This document shows, one piece after another, positions 40,422 through 49,345 of a stretch of 64,000 nucleotides of DNA. The position numbers and the translations under genes were made by a program. Numbering within the stretch: the first letter of the stretch is position 1; every line of letters begins with the position of its first letter. The stretch covers positions 1,178,001 to 1,242,000 of the forward strand of contig CAVVZJ010000003.1 of the NCBI GenBank assembly GCA_963752755.1, given 5' to 3'. The DNA comes from CAVVZJ01 sp963752755. GTDB taxonomy: Bacteria; Planctomycetota; Planctomycetia; Isosphaerales; Isosphaeraceae. The notes beneath the pieces are model-generated. The model did no database searches. It was not told the DNA's origin and saw only the letters and a program-made list of their open reading frames with translations.

Positions 40422-40901
40422 GTTCGTTTTGTCCGCGCCCCCGCTTCCGACGCTCGCGGCCTTCCGCCGAGTTCGTTTTGTCCGCGGCCCGGTCGCCGGC
40501 TTGTGGGCGTCAATCTCGACGCAAACCGTCGGGACACACCGCGAGTTCGTTTTGTCGGCGGCTCAAACGTCTTACTGGCGCCGTCATTCTCGACGTAATC
40601 CCTCAGAGCGACGCCTTCCCCCCGGCTTGAAGTTCGTTTTGTCGGCGCCTCGTCCTCCCCGGATCGTCCTGCTGGCGACGGCTCGGCTCGCGCCGGGTTC
40701 GTTTTGTTTCGGGTCCGACCGCCCGCGATCCGGCATCAATCTCGACGCCATTCCCCCGGAGAATGTGCCTTCCCCCCGGCTTGAAGTTCGTTTTGTCCGC
40801 GCGCTCGATGAGGCGGGAAGGCCCGTTACGGTCGCCGCATCCTTCGGGTTTCCTCCCGAAAGAAATCTTGACGTCTTTCACCCAGTTTAAGGTTCGTTTT
40901 G
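40422..40901 (+). repeat. Irregular array of seven GTTCGTTTTG motifs
   Basis: GTTCGTTTTG starts near 40422, 40471, 40545, 40632, 40697, 40786 and 40892, mostly preceded by (G)AA and followed by TC(G/C)GCG. Between several copies lies a second module, TCAATCTCGACG, followed by A(T)TCCC.C. Spacing is 49-106 bases. No gene is convincing here. The head resembles AAGTTCGTTCGGCG in repeat R. Confidence 0.8.
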
Positions 40902-41296
40902 CGCGGCGGGTCCCGCGATGGCTTCGGTCCCGAACCGGGACGGGGCGAGCCGGTCGTCGGATTCTCGGGGGCGGGGTGGATTGGTTTTCCGTCACACCAC
41001 AGCGCGAATTGTCAAGGAGCGCGAGAGGGAGCGACGAGTTCGCCGGATGGGTACGGACGAAGAACGCCGCTCCTCGACGGAAGTCTAGCACAGGAATGGT
41101 CGTCTGGCCGTCCCTGAGCCGGGATTCGACCAGGAACCTCCCCATCGTCCTGTCGGGCGGGCTCGGCGATTGGCCGGGCGGGTCGAGGAAGCGGCTGCGT
41201 GGCTCTCAGGGCTTTCGGCGGGGCCGGGAGGCTGGGGCCTTGATGAGCCGGTCGATCGCCGGTCGGACCTCCGTCAGCCGGGGGCTAGCCGGCGGC
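40902..41296. other. Non-coding stretch
   Basis: No frame with protein-like composition or start context is seen between the GTTCGTTTTG array and the left REP of the RAYT unit. It is GC-rich and without strong hairpins. Confidence 0.5.
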
Positions 41297-41348
41297 GGGT
41301 GGCACTATCAAGCATTTCTGGGTGCCACTGGCGGCTTGCCCGCCAGTG
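41297..41348 (+). repeat. REP element left of the RAYT gene
   Basis: GGGTGGCACT, a short variable part, TTTCTGGGTGCCACT and the hairpin CACTGGCGG-CTTG-CCGCCAGTG. It is the inverted match of 41970-42020 on the other side of the transposase gene. A third copy without the full hairpin lies at 49346-49400. Confidence 0.85.
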
Positions 41349-41356
41349 CTCTCCGA

Positions 41357-41946
41357 TCAGGGTTCGGAGGATTCAAAGAACTCCGCGGGGAGGCCGGAAA
41401 CCTCCGGCAAATCCGGGTCGATCGCCCCGTCGGGATCGTAAAATCGACTGGCGCTCGACCATTTCCAGCGGGTGACGTGGGCACATAAGCCCCGGCGGAC
41501 GGGGTTCAGGTGGATGGACTCGATCGCGGCCATCACGGCGGCTTCGGTCCGCAGGTTGCGATCGTACCGCCCCCCTCCTGCCAGAAGCGAAAACGTGCGA
41601 CACCGGGCCGCTCCCACACCGTCAATCGCCCCAGCAACGGGCTGCGATGGGCCAGGAGGCGCTGCTTGATCCGCGTCGAGAACGGTCGCTTGATCGCCCT
41701 CAGGAGCCGGTCGATCCGGACGCCGGCCCCGGTGGGATAAGCCAGCAAATGAGCATGCTTGGGCATGAAGGCGAAGGCGACCAGTCGGAAGCCCGGGCCG
41801 CGCATGGCCCAGTCGATGCTCTTCGCCAGGCGCCGACGCGAGACATCGTTGGTCAACAACGGCATCCGTCGGTAGCAGGAGAATGTCAGCTCGTGGCAAT
41901 CGCCCGGCTCATGGAAGCGCCGAACGGTTTTTCGATGGGGCTGCAT
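41357..41946 (-). CDS. REP-associated tyrosine transposase (RAYT, Y1/HUH), one frameshift
   Basis: About 196 residues. RAYTs are single-domain Y1 HUH enzymes that bind and cut REP hairpins. The HUH motif is FAFMPKHAHLL with H64 and H66. FHEPGDCHELTFSCYRRMPL at the N-terminus and RAIKRPFSTRIKQRL are family features. The C-terminal block IESIHLNPVRRGLCAHVT replaces the more usual YIH of this region with SIH, which may matter for the catalytic Tyr. The frame shifts near 41575 in a C run; start ATG 41946 is chosen since the frame upstream runs into the REP. The gene is flanked on both sides by inverted REP copies. Confidence 0.87.
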
Positions 41947-41969
41947 GGAGGTGAGCGAATCGCCCCGGA

Positions 41970-42020
41970 CACTGGCGGACAAGCCGCCAGTGGCACCCAG
42001 AATCAGTCACCAGTGCCACC
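41970..42020 (-). repeat. REP element right of the RAYT gene (inverted copy)
   Basis: CACTGGCGG-ACAAG-CCGCCAGTG followed by GCACCCAGAA and AGTGCCACC is the reverse complement of the left REP at 41297-41348 apart from the short variable part. The 5' GGTGGC end faces outward from the gene, as on the left. Confidence 0.85.
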
Positions 42021-42392
42021 TGCCGTTGGTCCGGCACCGGCAGTTCCTCCAGCGGCAGCGAACTCAGCTCCGCGTCAAGGTCCGTCGCCTCGCCAGCGAC
42101 TACAACGCCACCCGCGATTAAGCGACTTTATGAAAAAAGCATCAAGATCAGTTTCACAATTAATTCGCTTGCCATTGATGGGCTTGTGAGTTTACAATCG
42201 ACCCGTCTGATCAAACCCTCGACGATGAGGCGTGCCGGGGGCCGGCTCGCCGGGCGCCCGCATGCCGACACCGTCCGGGGGCTGGTTGCCCCAGGGAGAG
42301 GGCCACACCCCCGAGTGAGTGGCCGCGTCCCGGAGCCCGCCGGGCTCACGGGTCCGGCCTCAAGGAGGGCCGCAAGGCCCGGGAGCCGAACC

Positions 42393-44891
42393 ATGTCGAG
42401 CCTGAGACGACGCCTGGGGTGGGGCCGGTCCCGCGACGGTCGGGGCCGCGACGCGGCCCGGAGGTTTCGGCCGGACGGCCGGGCCGCCGCGCTGGAGGGC
42501 CGCTGCCTGCTGGCGGTTGTCACCGTCTCGACCGTCCAGGACGTGGTGGACGGGACGGTCACCAGCGTCGCGAACCTGATCGCGCACCCGGGGGCCGACG
42601 GCAAGATCAGCCTGCGCGAGGCGATCATCGCGGCCGACAACACGGCGGCCAACACCGAGATCGACCTGCCCAAGGGGGATTACAAGCTGACGATCGGGTC
42701 ATTCAACACCGAGGGCGAGAACAACCCGGCCACCGGCGATCTGGACGTCTTCGCCCGGATGGCCGACCAGACGCTGACGATCAAGGGGGCGGGCTCGGGC
42801 CAGACGACCATCACCAACGCCATCGACAAGGTCTTCTCGTTCAATCCGCCGCAGAACAAGCCCCTGGGCACCTGGAGCTACATGAACGTCGTGCTCCAGG
42901 GGATGACGCTGACCGGCCAGAACGTCGTCGAGACCGCCAGGCTTCAGAACAACGAGGGGGGCGCCTTCGATTTCCACGGGACGTACGGGAACCTGACGAT
43001 GACCGACGTCGTCGTGACCCGCTCCAACACGCTCAACGGCGACGGCGGCGGGATCGCCGTGTTCACCGGCGGCCTGGTCACGATCACCGACTCGGCTTTC
43101 ACCCAGAACGTCGCCTACAGCATGGACACGACCCCGGCGTCCGGCGGGGGGATCTACATCGGCTACACCGACCTGGGGACCGTGGGCGGGACCACGCCGA
43201 CGGTCACGATCACCAGCACGCTCATCCAGTTGAATATGACATGGGCCTATCCGTCCACGACGGGCACCCCGGGGGGTGGCGGCGGCATTTATGATGCCGG
43301 GGGGCCGAACACGACCCTGGAGTTGCATGGGGTCACGTTTTACACGAACATCGCCGGGGGTATCATCACGAACCAGAATCAGTCGCTACCGGGCCTGAAT
43401 GGCGGCGGCGTGTACGCCGCGAGCGACAATCTGACGATCGACCAGGGGACGGTCATCTCGGGCAGCTCCGCCACCGGCCGGGGCGGCGGCCTCTTCAGCC
43501 GCGCCCTGAACGCGACGATCGAGGACGCGGCGATCGTCGACAACGGGATCAGCGATCCGGCGGTCAGCATGTTCCCCATCCCGGACAACGTTTTCGTCGA
43601 CTTGGGCAGCATGACGATCCGCAACTCCCGGGTCGCCAGCCAGTTCACGAACTTCGACGCGAAGGGGACCTACATCGACCTCAACGCGGCCAATGGGCCG
43701 ACGGTCGATGCCGCGAACAACTGGCTGGGGTCGAACGGCCCCGACCCCGCCCAGTTCGGCGCCGGCGTGACGTGGTCCCCATTCCTCGTGGCCGAGGTCA
43801 CGGCGCCCAAGACGAACCTCGCGGTGAATGAGTCGGTGACGGCGACCTTCGCGATCCATCACAACAGCATCGGCCTGGACGGCTTCTCCGTACCCGACGG
43901 CAGCCTCGTCCTCTTCGGGACCTTGCACGGCAAGGCCAACCCGACCACCGCGACGACCGTGGGCGGCGCCGCGACGACGACCTTCACGCCGGATGCCGGC
44001 TTCGTCGGCACCGCGGGCGTCGGCGGCACCCTCGACTTCGGCGGCGCCCAAATCCTCTTCCAGGTCGGCAATCCGCAGTCGGCGCCGAAGATCACCACCC
44101 AGCCGCTGAGCCAGACGATCCCGGTCGGCGACCCCGTCACCTTCAACGCGGCGGCCTCGGGCAACCCCACCCCGACCGTCCGGTGGCAGGTCAGCACCGA
44201 CTTCGGCCAGACCTTCGCCGACATCCCCGGCGCGACGGCGACGTCGTACACCTTCACCACGACGGCGGCGGACAATAGCAAGATGTTCCGTGCCGTGTTC
44301 ACCAACCCGCTCGGCACGGCGACGACTTTCAACGCCCTGCTGACCCTGAGCCTGGCCACCATCACGGGCACGTCGGTGACCTGGGGGCCGACCGGGCAGG
44401 TCGTGCCGCTCGTCACGCAGTCCGACGGCGTCCGCATCCTGCCGGCCGGGCGGAGCGTGGACGTGCCCTGGATGGGCCTGAACGCGATTCGGATCGAGCT
44501 GGACCGGCTCGTGGGCCTGGACCCGGCGGACGTGCACGTCAACGGGATCAACGTGGCCGACTACGGCCCGGTGACGATCCGGGTCGTCTCGTTCTCGCCG
44601 ATCACCTACGCCCTGATCCTATCGAAGCCGATCGACCAGCCCGACCGCGTGACGTTGCGGATCGACAGCCCGGCCCTGTCCACGTTCACCCGCCGGCTGG
44701 ACGTCCTGCCGGGCGACGTGAACGACGACGGCGTGGTCAACAGCCAGGACGCGGTCCAGGAGCGCAACGCGGTCTACGGCTTCCTCCCGGTGACTGTCCC
44801 GGTGATCTTCCTCGATGTCAACGGCGACGGCGCCATCGACGTCACCGACTTCAACCTCGTCCGCCAGCGCAACGGCAAGAAGCTCCCTTGA
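42393..44891 (+). CDS. Secreted beta-helix protein with Ig-like domain and C-terminal dockerin
   Basis: Intact protein of 832 residues, starting at ATG 42393 (MSSLRRRLGWG) after GGGAGCC. The N-terminus is basic, then AAALEGRCLLAVVTV, an LEPR-xLL-like head. Residues about 50-450 form a right-handed parallel beta-helix (KISLREAIIAADNTAANTEI; NNEGGAFDF; GGGIAVFTGG; GGGIYDAGG), a fold of polysaccharide-binding or adhesive surface proteins. An Ig-like module follows at 560-650 (ITTQPLSQTIPVGDPVTFNA). A type I dockerin closes the protein (DVNDDGVVNSQDAV; DVNGDGAIDVTDFNLVR) with two Ca-binding loops near 775 and 812. It precedes the PEP-CTERM gene on the same strand by 95 bases. Confidence 0.87.
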   Translation: MSSLRRRLGWGRSRDGRGRDAARRFRPDGRAAALEGRCLLAVVTVSTVQDVVDGTVTSVANLIAHPGADGKISLREAIIAADNTAANTEIDLPKGDYKLTIGSFNTEGENNPATGDLDVFARMADQTLTIKGAGSGQTTITNAIDKVFSFNPPQNKPLGTWSYMNVVLQGMTLTGQNVVETARLQNNEGGAFDFHGTYGNLTMTDVVVTRSNTLNGDGGGIAVFTGGLVTITDSAFTQNVAYSMDTTPASGGGIYIGYTDLGTVGGTTPTVTITSTLIQLNMTWAYPSTTGTPGGGGGIYDAGGPNTTLELHGVTFYTNIAGGIITNQNQSLPGLNGGGVYAASDNLTIDQGTVISGSSATGRGGGLFSRALNATIEDAAIVDNGISDPAVSMFPIPDNVFVDLGSMTIRNSRVASQFTNFDAKGTYIDLNAANGPTVDAANNWLGSNGPDPAQFGAGVTWSPFLVAEVTAPKTNLAVNESVTATFAIHHNSIGLDGFSVPDGSLVLFGTLHGKANPTTATTVGGAATTTFTPDAGFVGTAGVGGTLDFGGAQILFQVGNPQSAPKITTQPLSQTIPVGDPVTFNAAASGNPTPTVRWQVSTDFGQTFADIPGATATSYTFTTTAADNSKMFRAVFTNPLGTATTFNALLTLSLATITGTSVTWGPTGQVVPLVTQSDGVRILPAGRSVDVPWMGLNAIRIELDRLVGLDPADVHVNGINVADYGPVTIRVVSFSPITYALILSKPIDQPDRVTLRIDSPALSTFTRRLDVLPGDVNDDGVVNSQDAVQERNAVYGFLPVTVPVIFLDVNGDGAIDVTDFNLVRQRNGKKLP

Positions 44892-44985
44892 TTCCAGCCG
44901 GCCGGCTCCCCCCGCCTTCGGGCGCGACCCGTCTCCGGCCCCCGACCGCGGCTCAGGTCCGCGGGCAACCCACGCGAGACGACCC

Positions 44986-45687
44986 ATGGCCCCGACCCAA
45001 CGCTCCTCGACCGCACCCCGACCCCGCGGGGTGAACCGAATGCTCCCGCTCCTGGTAGCGACGCTCGCCATCCTGGCGACGCTCGGCCCCGGGGCCGCCC
45101 GCCCGGGGGGCGCGGCCCTGATCGTGCAGGTCGGCGACTCGGCCTCCATCCAGGGCGGTACCGGGGCCTTCGACGTACTTCTCCAGAACACAGGCGGCAC
45201 GTTCAATTTGGCCGGATTCTCGGTCGAGCTGGCTTTGCCCGCCGGGTCCGGCGTGTCGTTCACCGGCGTCACAGTAGACACCCTGACCGCCCCCTACCTG
45301 TTCGGGACCCTCCAGGCGCCCCCGTTCTCGTTCGACGCCTTCCCGTCCCAGGACTTCTCCGCGAGCGACTTCGACCTGAGTGCCCCCGGATTCGTCACCT
45401 CGAATCCCGGCGACGCCTTCGGGTTGGCTCACGTTGCCTACCAGGTCGATCCCGGCGCGCCTGGCGGCCTCGTGACCGTGTCGCTGGTGTCGGCGGGGAC
45501 CTCGCTCACGGACGACGTCAGCGACGCCGTCCTGTTCACGCCGCGGGACGGCACGATCACCCTCCCCCAGGCCGTCCCCGAGCCGTCATCCCTGGTGCTC
45601 AGCAGTCTCGGGGCGTGCCTCGTCGCGTTGGCCCGCCTGGGAGTCCGGTCGAGCCGCCTCGCCTCCAGGGGACCGGGTCCGAGGTGA
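44986..45687 (+). CDS. PEP-CTERM sorting-signal protein, cohesin-like
   Basis: Intact protein of 233 residues. Start ATG 44986 is used; ATG 45040 (MLPLLVATLAILATLG) with GGGGTGA upstream is a good alternative. A signal peptide is followed by a beta-sandwich (IVQVGDSASIQGG; FDVLLQNTGG; AGFSVELALPAGSGVSFTG) like a cohesin-type domain, and the C-terminus carries VPEPSSLVLSSLGACL, a hydrophobic helix and an Arg tail: a full PEP-CTERM signal. A cohesin-like fold next to a dockerin protein is suggestive of pairing, but this is inference. Bases 45245-45658 are duplicated exactly at 49598-50011. Confidence 0.85.
   Translation: MAPTQRSSTAPRPRGVNRMLPLLVATLAILATLGPGAARPGGAALIVQVGDSASIQGGTGAFDVLLQNTGGTFNLAGFSVELALPAGSGVSFTGVTVDTLTAPYLFGTLQAPPFSFDAFPSQDFSASDFDLSAPGFVTSNPGDAFGLAHVAYQVDPGAPGGLVTVSLVSAGTSLTDDVSDAVLFTPRDGTITLPQAVPEPSSLVLSSLGACLVALARLGVRSSRLASRGPGPR
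45245..45658 (+). repeat. 414-bp perfect direct duplication, original copy
   Basis: This 3' part of the PEP-CTERM gene, from GGTCCGGCGTG to GTCGAGCCGCC, recurs at 49598-50011 with no difference found by eye. Identity over 414 bases indicates a recent event or gene conversion. Confidence 0.92.
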
Positions 45688-45721
45688 GGAGGGTATCAGC
45701 ACATGAACTGAGTCACGGGCA

Positions 45722-45788
45722 GGTGGCTGGGGTCGTCTCGACCCCAGTCGTCGGCTAGCGCCCTGGGGTCGAGACGACCCCAGCCACC
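45722..45788. repeat. Palindromic repeat with GGTGGC ends, TGGGGTCG core
   Basis: GGTGGCTGGGGTCG...CCCAG at 45722-45747 is perfectly inverted at 45763-45788 (26-base arms). Each arm is itself a hairpin: TGGGGTCG, TCT, CGACCCCA. The ends match the ATGCCCACG-type repeats but the core is different. Confidence 0.88.
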
Positions 45789-45814
45789 CGCCGCGGGCGG
45801 CCCGTTGGACGGAG

Positions 45815-46160
45815 GCCACCCGTCCCGGGGCAGGCCGTCGCTCTCGCGACGACTTTGCCCCGGCCACACCAAGCCAGCCCGGATCGGAGGAAAGGATGGC
45901 TGACACGACCACCCGTCCGCGTCTGACCCCGCTTTTCAGCCGGACCACCGCATATTCAACTCCGTGAAAGTCTGCCTCGTGACCGGCTCTCGACCCCGGC
46001 TGGCACTCCGGGGCACGCTCGAAGACTCACTTTGCCCCGGCCACCCGTCGAAGCGACAAGCGGTCGTTTCGAGAGCCTCGCCCAAACCTCATGCGACACT
46101 GAACCCTGAGCCGCTTGCGGCTTCGCCGCCCAGACAACGCCGCCGTTGTCCGGGCCACCC
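45815..46160. repeat. Cluster of degenerate CCGGGGCA/TGCCCCGG and related hairpins
   Basis: CCGGGGCA...TTTGCCCCGGCCAC occurs at about 45823-45872 and 46011-46046, each ending in (G)CCAC(CC). At 46095-46160 a TTGCGGCTTCGCCG hairpin precedes TTGTCCGGGCCACCCC. There is no gene in 45688-46335 apart from these repeats. Confidence 0.65.
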
Positions 46161-46335
46161 CGCGGCAGAGTCTTGCATCAGCGGAATCGCTGTTGTTAGA
46201 TGTGGGGTAGGTTGCTCTGAACGAAGCGTTGGCATCCCAGCTCACCGCTGCCGATCACGCGCGAGTCAGTATGAACACTGGTTAGGCGGTTGATCGTATT
46301 AATTATTGATTGAATTGATTGAGAGGAGACTGGGA

Positions 46336-48498
46336 GTGCGAACCTTCGCACAAAGACCAAAGCCAATTCAGCAAGCCAAGCCTGCAGAAGCTCAGAAGGC
46401 CAGCCCGTCGCCTTTCGGGCATCGGCGCGACGTGAACGCGTTCCTTCACCTGCAGCGTACGGTGGGAAATCAAGCAGTACAGCGGCTGTTCCAGGGTCAT
46501 GCTCTAGAACCCATCGCCGGAAGGACCGGTACGGGATCAACTCACCTCGATCATGGTCTTGACCGGATTCCCGTAAGTCGGCTGAAAGAAAGTTCGTTAG
46601 AGACGAAACAGGCGATCAACGAGCCGGAGCACGGAGCCGAACCGGGAGCAGATCGCGTCGCTGAGCAAGCAATGCGCGTACCCGAACTGAGACTTCAACC
46701 TGCTTGCCCTTGCGGTGGGTCTTGTCCCCAATGTCAGCGAGCGCCAGGGCACCCGTTGTTTGAGCGATTGCAGACAAAACTCGTCCAAAGTAGCGACGTA
46801 AAAAACGACACTCCAACGCTCACCAACCCGGAAACACTTCGAGCAGCGGGCCAACCCCTCGACTCGGGCCTCCGGGCATTTATGGAATCGCGATTTGGAC
46901 AGGATTTCGGCCAGGTCCGTGTCCACACCGACGGAGCGGCGGTCCACTCAGCACGGACTATGAACTCGCGGGCCTATACCATCGGTGACCACATTGTGTT
47001 CGACGCGGGAGAATATGTGCCCGGGCTGCCGGCGGGCAGAAAGATTATTGCGCACGAGTTAACTCATGTACTCCAGCAGAGAATCGGCGGAGATCGCGGT
47101 GAGGCTCCTGACTCGCCCGCGATGGAGTACGAAGCGGAGCGGGCAGCATGGGTAGTGCGCCTCGGCGGAGGAAGGGTCACGGTTTCGCACGCTGCACGGT
47201 TGGGTGTGGCTCTTCTGCCTCGTTCATTTCGGAGTAGCCTCGATTACTCAACGTTGTCCCCATCCGAAATCGAAATCGAGATCCACGAGATCCGTCAGTG
47301 GCTCGAGGCGCACCCGCATAACAGCGCCGACCGGCAATGGTTGCTGGCAGCGTTGCGGTCACTGGAGCATCGCCTCCCTGGAGTTGTTGCCGGGCTTCCA
47401 ATCGGTCGCGACCAGTTTGCGGCACGCTTCAATACGGAGTTCCACACGGTGCTCCATGCCTTGCGACCAGACACACCACGTGGGGAATTATCGCCGGATC
47501 GGCTTGCCGAGCTCTTTACGTCAGAGCAGCGCGAAAAGCTTGCGGACTTCATGGTAACGAGACGCATCCCCGAGCGACTGTTTAACGGGGCGGATGATCT
47601 CGGCGGCGCCGACGCACAACAACGTATCCTTGTATCTGCTCATATCATAACACATGGCACCTACCGGCCGGGGTCGTTCGAGCAGCGGGTTCATGCCCGG
47701 TATTGCGGGCACTGGGTGCAGATTGTCCACCAGTATGCGGGGGTGACGCCGGCGAGCGGAGGCTGGCCGGAGCCATTGCCAACCGTGATCGCCAGTGCGG
47801 CGCCGCGACGTGGGAGGCAGTCGCGCGGTGCGGTCATGGGCAGTTTTGATCCGATGGAAGTCCCGGTTTTTGGTGCCGGCCGGGCGGAATGCATCTACCA
47901 AAGTGGGCGAGCGTCGCCCGAAGAGTTACCGATCCCCGAGGGCACCGGGCATGCGAGAGCCGCTGAGCGAGAGGAGGCGCGACTGGCGGAGGACCCAACC
48001 GCGCCACGGAAAGTGCACCGCCGCACCGAGTTAGAGATGACGCAGTTCCATATCCTGCGGGCGGGGGACTGGCTCTATCTCTATACCGCGAACCCCTCCG
48101 CCACCGGGCAGCACAGTGTGATCTTCTCGCGATTCGTGGATGACGAAGTGAGATACCAGGAAGGCGTATCCTATCGCCGTGCCATCGTTTTCAACCAACC
48201 CCATCCCGAGTCAGGTGGACGTGAGCAGACGATTCTTCTTGGAGAGCAATTTGTCCCGAGCCGGCACGCCGATCGGGCGCTCGGTCTCCCGTATCGTCCT
48301 CAGATCGACACCATCACCCTTGTGGTTCGCGTCCCCTCATCCGCCCGCCCGGCGGCGAACGTTCCGGAATTACTGCCTTCGCCAGGGGGCGCAGCGCCGG
48401 GCGATTGGTCGAAGCGAACAACCAGTACATTCGGGCGCAGAGCGCCGGCACCATGGCACGGTGGATCGCGACCGGTTGACACAGTGGCTAAGAAATGA
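46336..48498 (+). CDS. DUF4157 metallopeptidase-like protein (eCIS-associated type)
   Basis: 720 residues from GTG 46336, chosen for the AGGAGA ribosome site and the family-typical opening MRTFAQRPKPIQQ. The N-terminal block ends FLHLQRTVGNQAVQRLFQ, also typical. A Cys cluster (CPCGGSCPQC, C124-C133) precedes the DUF4157 domain (about 175-245): SRFGQDFGQVRVHTDGAA, then IIAHELTHVLQQ with H240, E241 and H244 forming HExxH. Proteins with this head are often cargo or toxins of extracellular contractile injection systems; no such system is in the window. The C-terminal 450 residues are unassigned. The gene is lower in GC and is bracketed by the 414-bp duplication. Its 3' end overlaps the next frame. 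Confidence 0.85.
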   Translation: MRTFAQRPKPIQQAKPAEAQKASPSPFGHRRDVNAFLHLQRTVGNQAVQRLFQGHALEPIAGRTGTGSTHLDHGLDRIPVSRLKESSLETKQAINEPEHGAEPGADRVAEQAMRVPELRLQPACPCGGSCPQCQRAPGHPLFERLQTKLVQSSDVKNDTPTLTNPETLRAAGQPLDSGLRAFMESRFGQDFGQVRVHTDGAAVHSARTMNSRAYTIGDHIVFDAGEYVPGLPAGRKIIAHELTHVLQQRIGGDRGEAPDSPAMEYEAERAAWVVRLGGGRVTVSHAARLGVALLPRSFRSSLDYSTLSPSEIEIEIHEIRQWLEAHPHNSADRQWLLAALRSLEHRLPGVVAGLPIGRDQFAARFNTEFHTVLHALRPDTPRGELSPDRLAELFTSEQREKLADFMVTRRIPERLFNGADDLGGADAQQRILVSAHIITHGTYRPGSFEQRVHARYCGHWVQIVHQYAGVTPASGGWPEPLPTVIASAAPRRGRQSRGAVMGSFDPMEVPVFGAGRAECIYQSGRASPEELPIPEGTGHARAAEREEARLAEDPTAPRKVHRRTELEMTQFHILRAGDWLYLYTANPSATGQHSVIFSRFVDDEVRYQEGVSYRRAIVFNQPHPESGGREQTILLGEQFVPSRHADRALGLPYRPQIDTITLVVRVPSSARPAANVPELLPSPGGAAPGDWSKRTTSTFGRRAPAPWHGGSRPVDTVAKK

Positions 48499-49195
48499 GA
48501 ACGAACGAATTATTACCAGTCTCGGGGAACTGGTGACTGAACGCGAGCGCGCCTTGTTCAGGGAGGCCAATCTCAGCGTCGAAAGAGAAACGCTCGTGCG
48601 ACTGTGTCAGCGGCTTCGCGCCTTATCCGTGAACGCCACCCTGGCCGAGCAGAGCAGACGCAGCACCGAGACAAGACTCGGTCCGACTTTTGCCGCTGCG
48701 CAAGCACGTCTCGATGAACTGCGGGAACAAGTAGCGCCAGACCTGGAGGAAATCGACACCCAGCTTACAGCCGTTCGAGCGCACGTCGACGATTTGGAGC
48801 ATCGTCCGACGGCCAGCCGGCTCCGCGAACTGCGGACGGAACTCCGTGAGCTGGAACGGCGGATTCGCCATCCTTCGCGGAGTGACGAGCGGACCAGGCT
48901 GCGGGGTGAGCGAGCGGAGCTTCGGTCGCGCATCCAGAATCTCCAGAGTCAAAAGCGAACTGAGCGGACCGAACTTACAACGCGACGCCAGCAGATTGCG
49001 AACCTTCAGCGCCGGCATGCTGCCATTCAGAGCCGAGTGTCCGCGGCCGAGGCCCGACTTCCGTTTGGACTTCTTCCCGGCAAGATGAGTGGCGAGGATC
49101 CCGGTTACGTTACGGGGAGGCTTCGGGATCTGACGCCACCGCTACCTTGGTCGGAACTGGTCGTGCAGAGCACTTCTAGTCGCATCCAGAAGTAA
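48461..49195 (+). CDS. Coiled-coil protein or C-terminal part of the DUF4157 gene
   Basis: A 244-residue frame (GTG 48461) overlaps the end of the previous gene and is strongly coiled-coil: LREQVAPDLEEIDTQLTAV, RELRTELRELERRIRH and RAELRSRIQNLQSQK. A stretch at 48410-48475 reads plausibly in the third frame (NNQYIRAQSAGTMARWIATG), so the original may have been one protein of about 950 residues broken by two shifts near 48410 and 48475. If so, the coiled coil would be the tail of the DUF4157 protein. No signal peptide. It ends TSSRIQK just before an AT-rich stop region. Confidence 0.65.
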   Translation: MDRDRLTQWLRNENERIITSLGELVTERERALFREANLSVERETLVRLCQRLRALSVNATLAEQSRRSTETRLGPTFAAAQARLDELREQVAPDLEEIDTQLTAVRAHVDDLEHRPTASRLRELRTELRELERRIRHPSRSDERTRLRGERAELRSRIQNLQSQKRTERTELTTRRQQIANLQRRHAAIQSRVSAAEARLPFGLLPGKMSGEDPGYVTGRLRDLTPPLPWSELVVQSTSSRIQK

Positions 49196-49345
49196 GAATA
49201 AATTTTACTAATTATCTCGGATCGAATAAGACCTGGCCAGTTTTGTCCGGGATGAGACGACATTCCACGGAGCGGCCAACATGGCGCGGCGACTCGACCA
49301 CGTCCGCGAGTCGGCTCGGCGGCGGGATGGCCGTCTCGGGGCGGC

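Noticed and set aside
40363..40890. A 175-residue protein over the GTTCGTTTTG array
   Set aside because: The frame only repeats KFVLSA at each motif and is otherwise Arg/Pro-rich with no start context. It reflects the DNA repeat.
40422..40901. CRISPR array
   Set aside because: The repeated unit is only about 10-14 bases, spacing varies from 49 to 106 bases, and the intervals share a second module rather than being unique spacers. No cas gene is present.
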